A stretch of 48,551 nucleotides of DNA from CAVHIG01 sp963636105 (lineage in GTDB: Bacteria; Bacillota; Clostridia; Peptostreptococcales; Anaerovoracaceae), in NCBI GenBank assembly GCA_963636105.1, contig CAVHIG010000005.1:1-48551 (forward strand), read 5' to 3'. Shown piece by piece: positions 32,266 to 40,377 of this stretch (the stretch's first letter is position 1; each line of letters opens with the position of its first letter). Made by a program: the position numbers and the translations under genes. Below the pieces are notes generated by a model. It worked only from the letters and a program-made list of their open reading frames with translations, did not search any database and was not told where the DNA came from.

Positions 32266-32385
32266 AATAGAAAAGTGCGAAAGGTTGCAAAAATCTATTC
32301 CGGAACAGGATGCGCATATTGATTTTCGGCGTTCACATGCTTATAATAGAATAGAAAAGTGTTAAAGGTTGCAAAAATCTATTCC
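32266..32385 (+). repeat. Two 36-bp direct repeats in the leader of DUF4143 copy 3
   Basis: Copies at 32266-32301 and 32350-32385 match at 34 of 36 positions and are 84 bp apart. Each runs from AATAGAAAAGTG through GGTTGCAAAAATCTATTCC, with AATAGA/TCTATT ends as an inverted pair. The second copy ends directly at the AAGGAGG ribosome site. Confidence 0.85.
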
Positions 32386-32400
32386 AAGGAGGTTTGTTAC

Positions 32401-33696
32401 ATGGATATTCGTAGAGATTTCTATTTGGATAAACTGATAAGAAGAAAGAACAATGGCTTGATTAAAGTGATTACCGGTATTCGCAGATGCGGTAAGTCCT
32501 ATTTGCTGAACAATCTTTTTTATCATCACCTGCTGGATAACGGCGTGGATGCAGACCATATCATCCGTTTCGCCTTTGACTCCGCCGATGACCTTTATCT
32601 GATTGGCGAAAGCCTGATTCGGATTGAAAAAGAAAAGCGTGGTGTTGACCCGGAAAAGTTCATGGCATATATCCGTTCCAAAGTTGTTGACGATGGAATG
32701 TATTATCTCCTGCTTGATGAGATTCAGATGCTGGACTGCTTCGAAGCGGTTCTGAACGGTTATCTGCGAAAAGACAACATGGATGTATTCGTGACCGGAA
32801 GTAACGCCAAACTCCTGTCTAAAGACATTGCTACCGAGTTTGCCGGTCGTGGTGATGAGGTTCATATGTACCCTTTGAGCTTTGCGGAGTTTATGACTGT
32901 ATATCAGGGTGACAAATACATGGGGCTTTCCGAGTATATGTTGTATGGTGGTATTCCTATGGTTGTCCTGCGTGAAGGGGCAAACGATAAGGCAGTTGCA
33001 TTGCAAAATCTCTTTAATGAGATTTATATTCGAGATATTACCAAGAGAAATCGTGTAAAAAACATTGGAGAGCTGGAAGATTTGTTGAACATCCTCTCCT
33101 CCGCTATCGGCTCTCTGACCAATCCGGAGAAGCTGAGAAATACCTTTAAGACCGTGAAGAAATCCAGAATCACTTCTGCAACCATAAAAAAATATCTGGA
33201 TTGCTTTGAGGATTCGTTCCTGATTGAATCTGCACAGCGTTATGACATCAAAGGGAAAGCCTACATTGAGACTCCGAAGAAATATTATTTCTCTGACCTC
33301 GGACTTCGTAACGCAAGAATTAACTTCCGTCAGTTTGCGCAGACTCATTCTATGGAAAATGTAATTTATAACGAGCTTCGTATGAGAGGTTATAGTGTAG
33401 ATGTAGGTGTCATCCCTGTTGCAGAAAAAGACAAGGATGGGAAAGTGACTCGCAAGCAGCTTGAAGTTGACTTTGTTTGTAATCTGGGTTCTGCCAGATA
33501 TTATATTCAGTCGGCTTATTCGCTGCCTGATGAAGCGAAGCGTACTCAGGAGATCAGACCTTTTAGAAAGATTGACGATTCCTTTAAGAAAATTATTATT
33601 ACCAAGGACATCGTTCAGCCACATTACGACGAATATGGAATTCTTACAATCAACATTTACGATTTTCTGCTCGATCCGGATTGCCTAAAAAAATAA
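32401..33696 (+). CDS. AAA ATPase of the AAA_14/DUF4143 family (copy 3)
   Basis: A 431-aa paralog of copy 2 on the opposite strand. MDIRRDFYLDKLIRRKNNGL leads into Walker A TGIRRCGKSYLL (25-36) and Walker B LLLDEIQML. VTGSNAKLLS and EFAGRGDEVHMYPLSF follow, and the C-terminal QLEVDFVCNLGSARYYIQSA parallels copy 2. AAGGAGG lies 8 nt before the ATG at 32401, so the open frame reaching 32359 is not used. The gene is flanked by 40-bp direct repeats 2.1 kb apart and preceded by tandem 36-bp repeats, suggesting transfer or duplication as a unit. A 420-aa open frame on the opposite strand is only a shadow. Confidence 0.9.
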   Translation: MDIRRDFYLDKLIRRKNNGLIKVITGIRRCGKSYLLNNLFYHHLLDNGVDADHIIRFAFDSADDLYLIGESLIRIEKEKRGVDPEKFMAYIRSKVVDDGMYYLLLDEIQMLDCFEAVLNGYLRKDNMDVFVTGSNAKLLSKDIATEFAGRGDEVHMYPLSFAEFMTVYQGDKYMGLSEYMLYGGIPMVVLREGANDKAVALQNLFNEIYIRDITKRNRVKNIGELEDLLNILSSAIGSLTNPEKLRNTFKTVKKSRITSATIKKYLDCFEDSFLIESAQRYDIKGKAYIETPKKYYFSDLGLRNARINFRQFAQTHSMENVIYNELRMRGYSVDVGVIPVAEKDKDGKVTRKQLEVDFVCNLGSARYYIQSAYSLPDEAKRTQEIRPFRKIDDSFKKIIITKDIVQPHYDEYGILTINIYDFLLDPDCLKK

Positions 33697-33720
33697 TACG
33701 CGCTGCGTTTTTTACCGCTA

Positions 33721-33765
33721 AAGTACTATGCCTTTAGTTAAAACGGCGGAAGGTTCATAGTACTT
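33721..33765 (+). terminator. Hairpin downstream of DUF4143 copy 3
   Basis: Perfect 10-bp arms AAGTACTATG and CATAGTACTT. There is no T-run after it, so termination is uncertain; the position 25 nt after the stop suggests an end-of-transcript structure. Confidence 0.45.
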
Positions 33766-34167
33766 CGACGAAAGATGGGAACGAGTATAATATAGGTGCA
33801 ATAGCCATGAAAGGATTGAACATGATCTTCTGGTTCTGACACCGAAAATACTAATCATTACTATCAGACAGCATGCGCGAAATGAGGCGAACTGTCGCTG
33901 CTATAAGAGCCACACAAATCAAAAGCTCCACACTGTCCAAGGTAAAATCAGTTGCGCTTTGCATATGCAAAATCCACAGCGAGGATCCAATCGACAGCTT
34001 CTGTATTTGCAGCTATCCTGATGGATCAATTTTAATCCTTAAACCCGGATCAATTTTAACTATAAATCAACATGTCCGGGTACAGCAACCATCAACTTGA
34101 TGTAAATATTCAGTTGTGTCTATGATAACAGCTCAACGCCGCTACTAGCATAATTAAATGCGGCTCA
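33766..34167. other. Intergenic stretch with no supported gene
   Basis: Only short open frames without ribosome sites are present. The sequence GGATCAATTTTAA occurs twice (about 34023 and 34049). It may be debris of a mobile element, but no transposase fragment could be recognised. Confidence 0.5.
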
Positions 34168-34202
34168 GTCACCGTGAAGGTGGCTCTAACCTTCACGGTG
34201 AC
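34168..34202. repeat. Perfect 14-bp inverted repeat
   Basis: GTCACCGTGAAGGT and ACCTTCACGGTGAC flank the 7-nt loop GGCTCTA. It lies directly before the right copy of the 40-bp direct repeat. Confidence 0.8.
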
Positions 34203-34209
34203 TGGCTCT

Positions 34210-34249
34210 AAAAGTCCGTGAGAGTGGCTCTCTCTTATCGAAATATACA
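34210..34249 (+). repeat. 40-bp direct repeat, right copy
   Basis: Partner of 32110-32149 with three mismatches. Together they bracket the DUF4143 copy 3 module. Confidence 0.8.
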
Positions 34250-34321
34250 CCTCTATAGCTACTTGTTTCTTTACGTAGCCTGTAAATAAACTGCAGGTTC
34301 CTTGATGTCACTGATTATTTT

Positions 34322-35335
34322 TCAGAAATATTGCCTTAATATATGTGCGGCAGCAGGCTCTCCATTTGACGCTGCTTTCTCAATCCATATTTTGGCCTTA
34401 TGGATATCCTGAGAGATTCCAACCCCCTTCAAATACATTACACCCAACGCATTTTGTGCCCCTGCATGACCATTGTTCGCGGCACGCGTTAACCATTTAA
34501 AGGCTTTATTATAGTCTTGGATATTCCCATCTACCCCTAAATATATCATACCAAGATTAAATTCAGCATTTACATCATCTTGTTCGGCGGACTCTTCAAA
34601 TAGCTCAATTGCACGTTCGAGATCAAATTCAACACCCTTTCCCTGTCTGTAACACATGCCCAAGCTATTTAACGCATCATGATCACCTTGCGCGGCTGCT
34701 TTCTCCAACCAATAGACAGCGATCTCATAATTCTGTGGAACATAACACCCAGTTTTGAAAAACATTCCGAAGGTAAACTGTGCATCTGGATATCCTTTTG
34801 CAGCTGCCTTACCCATCCAAAACGCAGCATATTCATCGTTTTGTGGAAGTCCGCCCTCGCCATTTTGATAACACCATCCTAAATTAAACTGGTCTTCAGC
34901 ATAACCCTTCATAGCCCCATCCATATAGCCGACGGTCTCCCCATTGGTTATTGCAAAAGGAATCCCCCACTTTGAAGGATTGTCTCCACAACAAGGGCAA
35001 TCTTTAAATATACTCTTTTCACGTTCCATTCCGCAAATTTCGCACTTTTGCGTATCATCAGAAGATTCAATTATTGTACTAGGAACAATATATCCCCGCT
35101 TATATAATTCAATTAAAAAGCTTTCAGCTTCGGAATCACCTTGATTCGTAGCCTGATTGTACCAATATGTAGCCATATAGAAATTACTCACTACACCCTG
35201 TCCATTCTCATACATAGTACCTAAAATCACTTGAAAATCAATGTGTTCAACGTTTGCAGCCTTACTCAACCAATAAATTGCGTCTTCATGTTTTTTATCT
35301 AGTAAATAAACGTTGCCTAAAGTACACTGAGAATA
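34322..35335 (-). pseudogene. 5'-truncated Sel1-repeat protein gene
   Basis: Sel1 (TPR-like) repeats run through the product, e.g. AEDQFNLGWCYQNGEGGLPQ, AAAKGYPDAQFTFGMFFKTG, ALNSLGMCYRQGKGV and AQNALGVMYLKGVGISQD. A zinc-ribbon-like insert with CEICGMEREK and DCPCCGDNPSKWG lies near residue 75. The apparent start at 35269 is only a TTG; in frame upstream the sequence continues as CTLGNVYLLDKKHEDAIYWL, another Sel1 repeat, up to a stop near 35370, with no ATG or ribosome site. The N terminus has therefore been lost, probably at the junction near 35340, close to the MITE-like element. Such proteins usually mediate protein contacts. Confidence 0.7.
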
Positions 35336-35397
35336 GTTTATACGAAAAGTATTGATAAAATTGATAGTGTATACTTTATCAAATTATTTATTGTAAG

Positions 35398-35613
35398 GAA
35401 GATTTGGGGCGTTAGCTGTCTGCAGGCCCTTGTGACGAGCAGCGCAAGACAGCAAGCGATTCGAGCCAGGGTTTTGGCTGCTGCGAGCCTTTGGCACGGA
35501 TTTTGCCCCGCAAAATCCGTGTGGACAAAGTCGCAGCCCAAAACCGGCGAGATGAGCTTAGCTGTCTCCTGCGAGGAACACCAGGCCAAAGACAGGTGTA
35601 GCCCCAAATCTTC
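35398..35613. mobile_element. 216-bp MITE-like element
   Basis: Perfect 13-bp terminal inverted repeats GAAGATTTGGGGC (35398-35410) and GCCCCAAATCTTC (35601-35613), with imperfect pairing continuing inward (CTGTCT, GGCC). AAG flanks both ends, a possible 3-bp target duplication. The centre has a perfect 12-bp hairpin, CACGGATTTTGC/GCAAAATCCGTG (35495-35521, loop CCC). The whole element can fold into one long imperfect stem. Open frames inside it are by-products. It sits by the broken end of the Sel1 gene. Confidence 0.75.
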
Positions 35614-35712
35614 AAGGTCATGTGAGTTTTAAAAAGTATAATATTTTGTGTAAACCTCAGTTCCAAAGATATTGAAAAAGAAACCGATTATTCATTTACT
35701 ACCAAGGAGAAA

Positions 35713-35799
35713 ATGAGGAAAATTATATCTTTTTCTCAAAAAAATAGCGCCACAAAAAGTGACGCAAAAAGCCAATCAAAAAATCCCCATAACGTTTGA
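35713..35799 (+). CDS. Possible 28-aa peptide or remnant gene start
   Basis: AAGGAG stands 4 nt before an ATG that opens a 28-codon frame (MRKIISFSQKNSATKSDAK and so on) ending within the rlmN terminator. TATAAT occurs at 35637-35642. The good ribosome site suggests either a small peptide or the surviving start of a gene cut away. No family recognised. Confidence 0.25.
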   Translation: MRKIISFSQKNSATKSDAKSQSKNPHNV

Positions 35800-35823
35800 A
35801 TTTCCAACACGCATGGGGATTTT
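35780..35823 (-). terminator. Terminator of the rlmN operon
   Basis: AAAATCCCCAT and ATGGGGATTTT arms surround a 22-nt loop just after the rlmN stop; on the minus strand a T-run follows. Confidence 0.75.
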
Positions 35824-35836
35824 ACCGTATTACCGT

Positions 35837-36871
35837 CTATTCCCTGCCGAGGCGCAGCTGTCCGCAGGCCGCGTCTATGTCGCTTCCGAGCTCACGCCTT
35901 ATAGTCGCCGGTATCCCGTGCTTTTCGAGGCGCTCCATGAATTTCTTCGCCTCGGGCCGCGTAGAGCCCGTAAGCCCGCTCTCTGTGACCTTATTGAGCG
36001 GTATGAGATTTACATGGCAAAGCATGCCGCGCAGCACGCCCGCGAGCTCATCCGCCCTCTGCATAGAGTCATTTACGCCGCTTACAAGCGCATATTCAAA
36101 GGTAATGCGGCGGTTTGTAGCCTTGGTATACTCCCTGCACGCAGGCAGCAGCACGCTCATATCATAGCTGTCGTTTACCGGCATCATTGAGCTTCTTATC
36201 TCATCATTCGGCGCGTGCAGCGACACCGCCAGATTCACCTGCGGAAAGTCCTGTGCAAACTGCCTTATCCTCGGCACCAGCCCGCAGGTCGAGACCGTGA
36301 TATTTCTCATCCCGAGAGCAAGTCCGTCCTTGCTATTTGCAAGCCTTATAAAGGCCGAAAGATTTTCGTAATTGTCGAAGGGCTCGCCCGTCCCCATGAC
36401 CACCACATGATTTATCCGCTCGCCCGTATCGCGCTGCACGGAAAGTATCTGATCTATAATCTCGCCCGGAGTGAGATTTCTGCAGAGGCCGCCTATAGTA
36501 GACGCGCAAAAGCGGCAGCCCATCCTGCAGCCCGCCTGACTCGAAACGCATATAGAATTTCCATAGCTGTATTTCATAAATACGCTTTCAATCTTATTTC
36601 CGTCATTCAGGCGAAAAAGATACTTTCTCGTCCCGTCAGTAGCCGAGGCCTGTACGCGCGCTATCTCCATGGAATTTAAGGAAATTTCGCCCATCTTTTC
36701 CATTCCCGAAAGCTTTTCCCGAAGAGCCGCAGGAAGATCCGACATTTCCTCAAAGGAAGCCGCGCCATTATACATTTGATGATATATCTGCTTGCCACGG
36801 AATTTCTTTTCACCGAGCGTCTCAAGAAAGCCGGAAAGCTCCGCAGCCGTCATGTCCTTCAAATTTGTCAT
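35837..36871 (-). CDS. rlmN: 23S rRNA (adenine2503-C2)-methyltransferase
   Basis: Radical-SAM enzyme that methylates A2503 of 23S rRNA, and A37 of some tRNAs. The 344-aa protein has the cluster motif CRMGCRFCAS, GEPFDNYENL (SAM binding), the NITVSTCGLVP block and a C-terminal HGIPATIRRELGSDIDAACG carrying the resolving cysteine. It is the last gene of a run prmA-rsmE-rlmN on the minus strand, 16 nt after rsmE. Confidence 0.97.
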   Translation of the reverse strand: MTNLKDMTAAELSGFLETLGEKKFRGKQIYHQMYNGAASFEEMSDLPAALREKLSGMEKMGEISLNSMEIARVQASATDGTRKYLFRLNDGNKIESVFMKYSYGNSICVSSQAGCRMGCRFCASTIGGLCRNLTPGEIIDQILSVQRDTGERINHVVVMGTGEPFDNYENLSAFIRLANSKDGLALGMRNITVSTCGLVPRIRQFAQDFPQVNLAVSLHAPNDEIRSSMMPVNDSYDMSVLLPACREYTKATNRRITFEYALVSGVNDSMQRADELAGVLRGMLCHVNLIPLNKVTESGLTGSTRPEAKKFMERLEKHGIPATIRRELGSDIDAACGQLRLGRE

Positions 36872-36887
36872 TATTTTGCTATATCTC

Positions 36888-37697
36888 CTACAATTCCAAC
36901 TCGTACATTGTCATCGCAATCGCCGCAAGCCCCGCCGTCTCCGTGCGAAGTATCGTCTTTCCGAGGCTCACGCAATATACATCCATGCCCTTGAGAATCT
37001 CCGCTTCCTTATCGGAAAAGCCCCCCTCAGGCCCTATTATGATGGCTACCGTCTTTGCGGAAACTGCGCCATTTGCGGAAACTGCGTCATTTCCGCAAGC
37101 TGCGCCGTTTCCGCCACCCGCAAGGCTCCTTTCGTCCGCAATCCTTCTGAGGCAGTCCTTTATGCTGCGATTTTCTTCATTTTCATATGGGAAAAGCACG
37201 AGGTCAAAGCCTGAGAGCCGCTCGCACATTTTCTTGAAATCTATGGCCGAGCCCACCTCTGGCACTATGCCGCGCTTGCATTGCTTTGCGGCCTCACCTG
37301 CCACCTTTTGCCAGCGCTCAATTTTTTTGCCGAAATTTCCTTTGTCTGTAACCACGGTGCGCTCCATAAATACAGGTACCACACAATAAGCTCCCAGTTC
37401 TACGCTCTTTTGCACGATAAGCTCCATCTTGCCGGCCTTTGGAATGCCCTGAAAGAGCGTAATTTGAAGCGCGGGCTCCTTTGCGAATTTTTGCTTGTCG
37501 CATATTTTGAGCACTACAAGCTCCTCGGAAATTTCTTCTATTTCTGTATCATATTCCCAGACAGCGGAGTCCGACACCTGCAAAGCGTCGCCCTTCCTGA
37601 GCCGCAGCACCTTTATAATGTGCCTTATATCGCCCTTATCCGTAATTTCTATAGTATTTCCCAGAACCTGCGAAGGCTCCACAAACAGCTTCGTCAC
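36888..37697 (-). CDS. rsmE: 16S rRNA (uracil1498-N3)-methyltransferase with an in-frame repeat insertion
   Basis: SPOUT-fold methyltransferase for U1498 of 16S rRNA. The likely start is the GTG at 37697 (VTKLFVEPSQVLGN), preceded by GGAAAGG; the longer open frame runs back into prmA. HIIKVLRLRKGDAL, KSVELGAYCVVPV and IIIGPEGGFSDKEAE are family blocks. Between the variable middle and the conserved KTVAIIIGPEGG there is an extra segment of about 25 residues, rich in Gly/Asn/Ala, with repeated N-G-A and D-A-V-S-A. It is encoded by tandem GCGGAAAC-type repeats at 37055-37115. The insertion lies just before the SAM-binding knot, probably in a surface loop. Follows prmA by 37 nt. Confidence 0.95.
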   Translation of the reverse strand: MTKLFVEPSQVLGNTIEITDKGDIRHIIKVLRLRKGDALQVSDSAVWEYDTEIEEISEELVVLKICDKQKFAKEPALQITLFQGIPKAGKMELIVQKSVELGAYCVVPVFMERTVVTDKGNFGKKIERWQKVAGEAAKQCKRGIVPEVGSAIDFKKMCERLSGFDLVLFPYENEENRSIKDCLRRIADERSLAGGGNGAACGNDAVSANGAVSAKTVAIIIGPEGGFSDKEAEILKGMDVYCVSLGKTILRTETAGLAAIAMTMYELEL

Positions 37698-37734
37698 GAT
37701 TTTACCTTTCCTATTACAACGATTTTCCCGTTGA

Positions 37735-38676
37735 TCACCCAATACGCGCGCAGATTGCGCACCAGTCGCCGTCCTCCGCGATTTCCGCGATTTCAAAGCC
37801 GCATTCTTCTATCGCACGGCGGACAAGCTCCTCCTTTTCGACAAGGATGCCGGAGCTGATATATATCCCGCCCTTCTCAAGATGCCGCGCCGCGTCCTTT
37901 GAAAGTGTCATCACAAGGTCGGCCATGAGATTCGCAACTATCACATCCGCCTTGTAATCCACGCCCTTTGTGAGGTCACCGAGGCGCACCGCGACCCTAT
38001 CAGATAGCCCGTTTAGAGCCACATTTTCGCGTGCTATCGGCACTGCCACAGGGTCTATCTCGATTCCAAGTACATCGCTCGCTCCCAAAAGTCCTGCCGC
38101 TATGGAAAGAATTCCAGAGCCGCAGCCTACATCGAGGACTTTTTTGCCTTCCACTCCATATTTTTCCATGAGCTTTATGCAAAGCGATGTCGTCTCATGC
38201 GTGCCCGTGCCAAAGGCCTGACCCGGGTCGATTTCTATCACCTTTTCGCCCTCTTTTGCGACGTATTCCTCCCAGGAAGGCTTCACCACCAGGCTGCCTG
38301 TGATTTTCGAAGGCTTGAAGTATTCCTTCCACTTGTCCTTCCAGTCCTCATCGTCCACGACGCTCATCTCGCAGGTGAGTTCCCCTATTGCCGCGGAAAC
38401 GGCGCCGTTTCCGCAATCTGAGCTAATGTCCGCAAGAAGCGCAAGCCCCTCCTTGCTGTCGTCGAGATAAAAAGTGATAAGAGGCTCCGCGTCCTTTAAA
38501 GCCAGCACCTCATCGTCTATATAATCCCATTCGTAGCCATGCTCCTTTTGCAAAAGCTCGTCGATATCGTTTGGATCGTCCACGACCGCGTCCGTGATGC
38601 CGTGATTCATAAGCATTGCAAGCACAGGCTCAATACCCGCCCGGCTCACATGTATTTTACATTCTAAATATTTCAT
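37735..38676 (-). CDS. prmA: Ribosomal protein L11 methyltransferase
   Basis: Methylates ribosomal protein L11. The 313-aa protein shows VDDEDWKDKWKEYFKP, GSLVVKPSWEEYV, IDPGQAFGTGTHETT, VLDVGCGSGILSIAAG (SAM motif I) and DVIVANLMADLV. The ATG at 38676 has GGAG at correct spacing; an ATG 12 nt earlier is in frame but less well placed. A palindromic 22-bp motif (38393-38414) encodes G-N-G-A-V-S-A in the variable region before VDDEDW. Usual partner of rsmE, which follows. Confidence 0.96.
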   Translation of the reverse strand: MKYLECKIHVSRAGIEPVLAMLMNHGITDAVVDDPNDIDELLQKEHGYEWDYIDDEVLALKDAEPLITFYLDDSKEGLALLADISSDCGNGAVSAAIGELTCEMSVVDDEDWKDKWKEYFKPSKITGSLVVKPSWEEYVAKEGEKVIEIDPGQAFGTGTHETTSLCIKLMEKYGVEGKKVLDVGCGSGILSIAAGLLGASDVLGIEIDPVAVPIARENVALNGLSDRVAVRLGDLTKGVDYKADVIVANLMADLVMTLSKDAARHLEKGGIYISSGILVEKEELVRRAIEECGFEIAEIAEDGDWCAICARIG

Positions 38677-38694
38677 AAAAATCTCCATTCCGCC

Positions 38695-39045
38695 TTATAT
38701 TTCAAATCCGCGTGGAAATACTACGACAAGCACCCATTTGAAGGCTTCCTCCGCGTAAACTGCGTGGGGAACTGTCGCGGGCATGATCAGCGTCTCGCCG
38801 GCCTTCACGATGTGCGGCTTTCCGCCTACTGTAAAGCGTCCTGTGCCCTCCAAAACTGTGACCATGGCATCGCCTGTCGAATCATGTGTAGCTATCTCCT
38901 CACCCTTATCAAAGGCAAAGAGCGTCACGCTGACGGCCTCATTTTGAGCCAGCGTCTTGCTTACCACCTGACCCGGCTGCACGGATATAAGATCTGTGAG
39001 TTTTTGTACTTTTTCATGTTCTATGTTTTTAATAAAATTTTGCAT
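38695..39045 (-). CDS. Cupin-domain protein
   Basis: A 116-aa single-domain cupin. The motif-1 region reads KGEEIATHDSTGDAMVTVLEG, with only one of the two usual leading histidines (ATHDSTGD), and motif 2 is GETLIMPATVPHAV. Metal binding is therefore plausible but incomplete by the standard pattern. TAGGAGG precedes the ATG. It lies between a LysR gene and prmA on the same strand. Function unknown; small stress or sugar-related cupins look like this. Confidence 0.85.
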   Translation of the reverse strand: MQNFIKNIEHEKVQKLTDLISVQPGQVVSKTLAQNEAVSVTLFAFDKGEEIATHDSTGDAMVTVLEGTGRFTVGGKPHIVKAGETLIMPATVPHAVYAEEAFKWVLVVVFPRGFEI

Positions 39046-39125
39046 TTCTGACCTCCTATTGACTTGCTATTTGCATTTTTGTTTTGGCATTTTACGATTT
39101 TGCCCTGCATTATTCAGGTTTCACA

Positions 39126-39983
39126 CTATTTTTCAGATACTCCATAGTGCACCTTCAAAAATTTCACAAAACGGCGCACCGAGGTAGAGGCAGACTCGAG
39201 GGATTTAAGTGCAATGCCTATATCTATAATGGCCGGCACTGTCAGTGGAATCACCCTCGCGCGACCCTCATATCCGACCAATGAAAGCGATGAGAGTACA
39301 GATACGCCGAGTCCTCCCGCTACAAGCGAAAGTATAGTCGCGTCATCCGGAGATTCGACTTGAATGCGCTTTGCGTCCGGCGGCAAGATCTTCTCTACAT
39401 ATTGCTCCGGGCTTGTCAAAAATGTCTCTTCCAAAAGTCTCTCAATCGAGATGGTCTCCTCATCCCAGTTGAATGAAGGCGGGACAACAGCCACCAGCGG
39501 AGCACGCAAAAGCGGTATCCATTCAAAGCCTTCCGCGCGCTGCTCATCCACAAGTACAAGCTGCAGGCTCCCCTTTTCAAGCATCTTCGGAAGCTCACAG
39601 CCTCTGATGGTGACGTCGATTTCTATATCAGGGCAGACCTGCTTGAATTCCTGAAGTAAAATCGGAAGCTCCGCACGCGCGATGCTGGCAAAGCAGCCTA
39701 TGCTCAGCTGCCTGCTTTGCGTCCTGCTCAGAGCTGCGGCCTCATGTCTGAGCGCGTCGCAGGAGCTGAGTACATTTTTTATATAAGGTAAGAGAATTTC
39801 TCCTTCTTCCGAAAATCGAACTCCGTGGCTGCTGCGATTTAACAGCGTACAGCCTATCTCTGATTCCAAATTATTTACAAGATGCGTCATCGCGGATTGC
39901 GTATATCCCATCTCCGCCGCAGCCTTGCTGAAGCTGCCAAGCTCTACTGCCTTCATCACGGCGCGCAGTCTTCCGTCATCCAT
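39126..39983 (-). CDS. LysR-family transcriptional regulator
   Basis: A 285-aa regulator with an N-terminal winged helix-turn-helix: AVELGSFSKAAAEMGYTQSA, then MTHLVNNLESEIG and LLNRSSHGVRFSEEGE. The remainder is a typical substrate-binding-like effector domain. It is divergent from brnQ across a 394-bp gap, the usual arrangement for LysR control of the neighbour, so branched-chain amino acid uptake is a plausible target; this is inference. The cupin gene follows after 80 nt. Confidence 0.93.
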   Translation of the reverse strand: MDDGRLRAVMKAVELGSFSKAAAEMGYTQSAMTHLVNNLESEIGCTLLNRSSHGVRFSEEGEILLPYIKNVLSSCDALRHEAAALSRTQSRQLSIGCFASIARAELPILLQEFKQVCPDIEIDVTIRGCELPKMLEKGSLQLVLVDEQRAEGFEWIPLLRAPLVAVVPPSFNWDEETISIERLLEETFLTSPEQYVEKILPPDAKRIQVESPDDATILSLVAGGLGVSVLSSLSLVGYEGRARVIPLTVPAIIDIGIALKSLESASTSVRRFVKFLKVHYGVSEK

Positions 39984-40239
39984 ATATATTCCCGCCTTTC
40001 AAATATTTGCAAACAACACGTAATTTTTTATGTTTTCAATCCCTTTGATTTTTTATTTGCTTCACTTTCTATGCATTCTATGCAAATTCTATGCAAAATG
40101 TTCTTGCCCTTTGATTTTACACCATTTTGCAAGCTTTATCAACGTTTTATCACAGCTACTTTGAGAAAAAAATCACAGCTAAAATATTTTGAAAATTACA
40201 AATATTAAAAATTTTAATAGGGCAATGAAAAAAAATGAT

Positions 40240-40268
40240 TTGTTCTAAAAAAAAAACAGTGGTATTAT
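40240..40268 (+). promoter_or_regulatory. Promoter of brnQ
   Basis: TTGTTC (40240-40245), 17 nt, TATTAT (40263-40268), within the 39984-40377 gap between LysR and brnQ. The roughly 100-nt untranslated leader contains an inverted pair AGATTTT/AAAATCT (about 40276-40323), possibly regulatory. Nothing else was seen in this gap, which is very AT-rich. Confidence 0.6.
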
Positions 40269-40377
40269 AGTATTAGATTTTGCAATGAGTTTCGGCCCAC
40301 TACGAAATATCTGAGGAAAATCTAAAGCATTTATCTTTATTTATCATTTACCAAAATGAAAAGGAAGGAGTTCAAGA

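Noticed and set aside
32362..33624. Open frame of 420 codons antisense to DUF4143 copy 3
   Set aside because: No family features; the plus-strand ATPase has Walker motifs, a close paralog and a ribosome site.
33873..34100. 75-codon open frame in the gap after DUF4143 copy 3
   Set aside because: No ribosome site, no recognisable motif, and it spans duplicated low-information sequence.
35338..35666. Several open frames in the MITE-like element
   Set aside because: They arise from the inverted-repeat sequence, overlap each other on both strands and have no ribosome sites.
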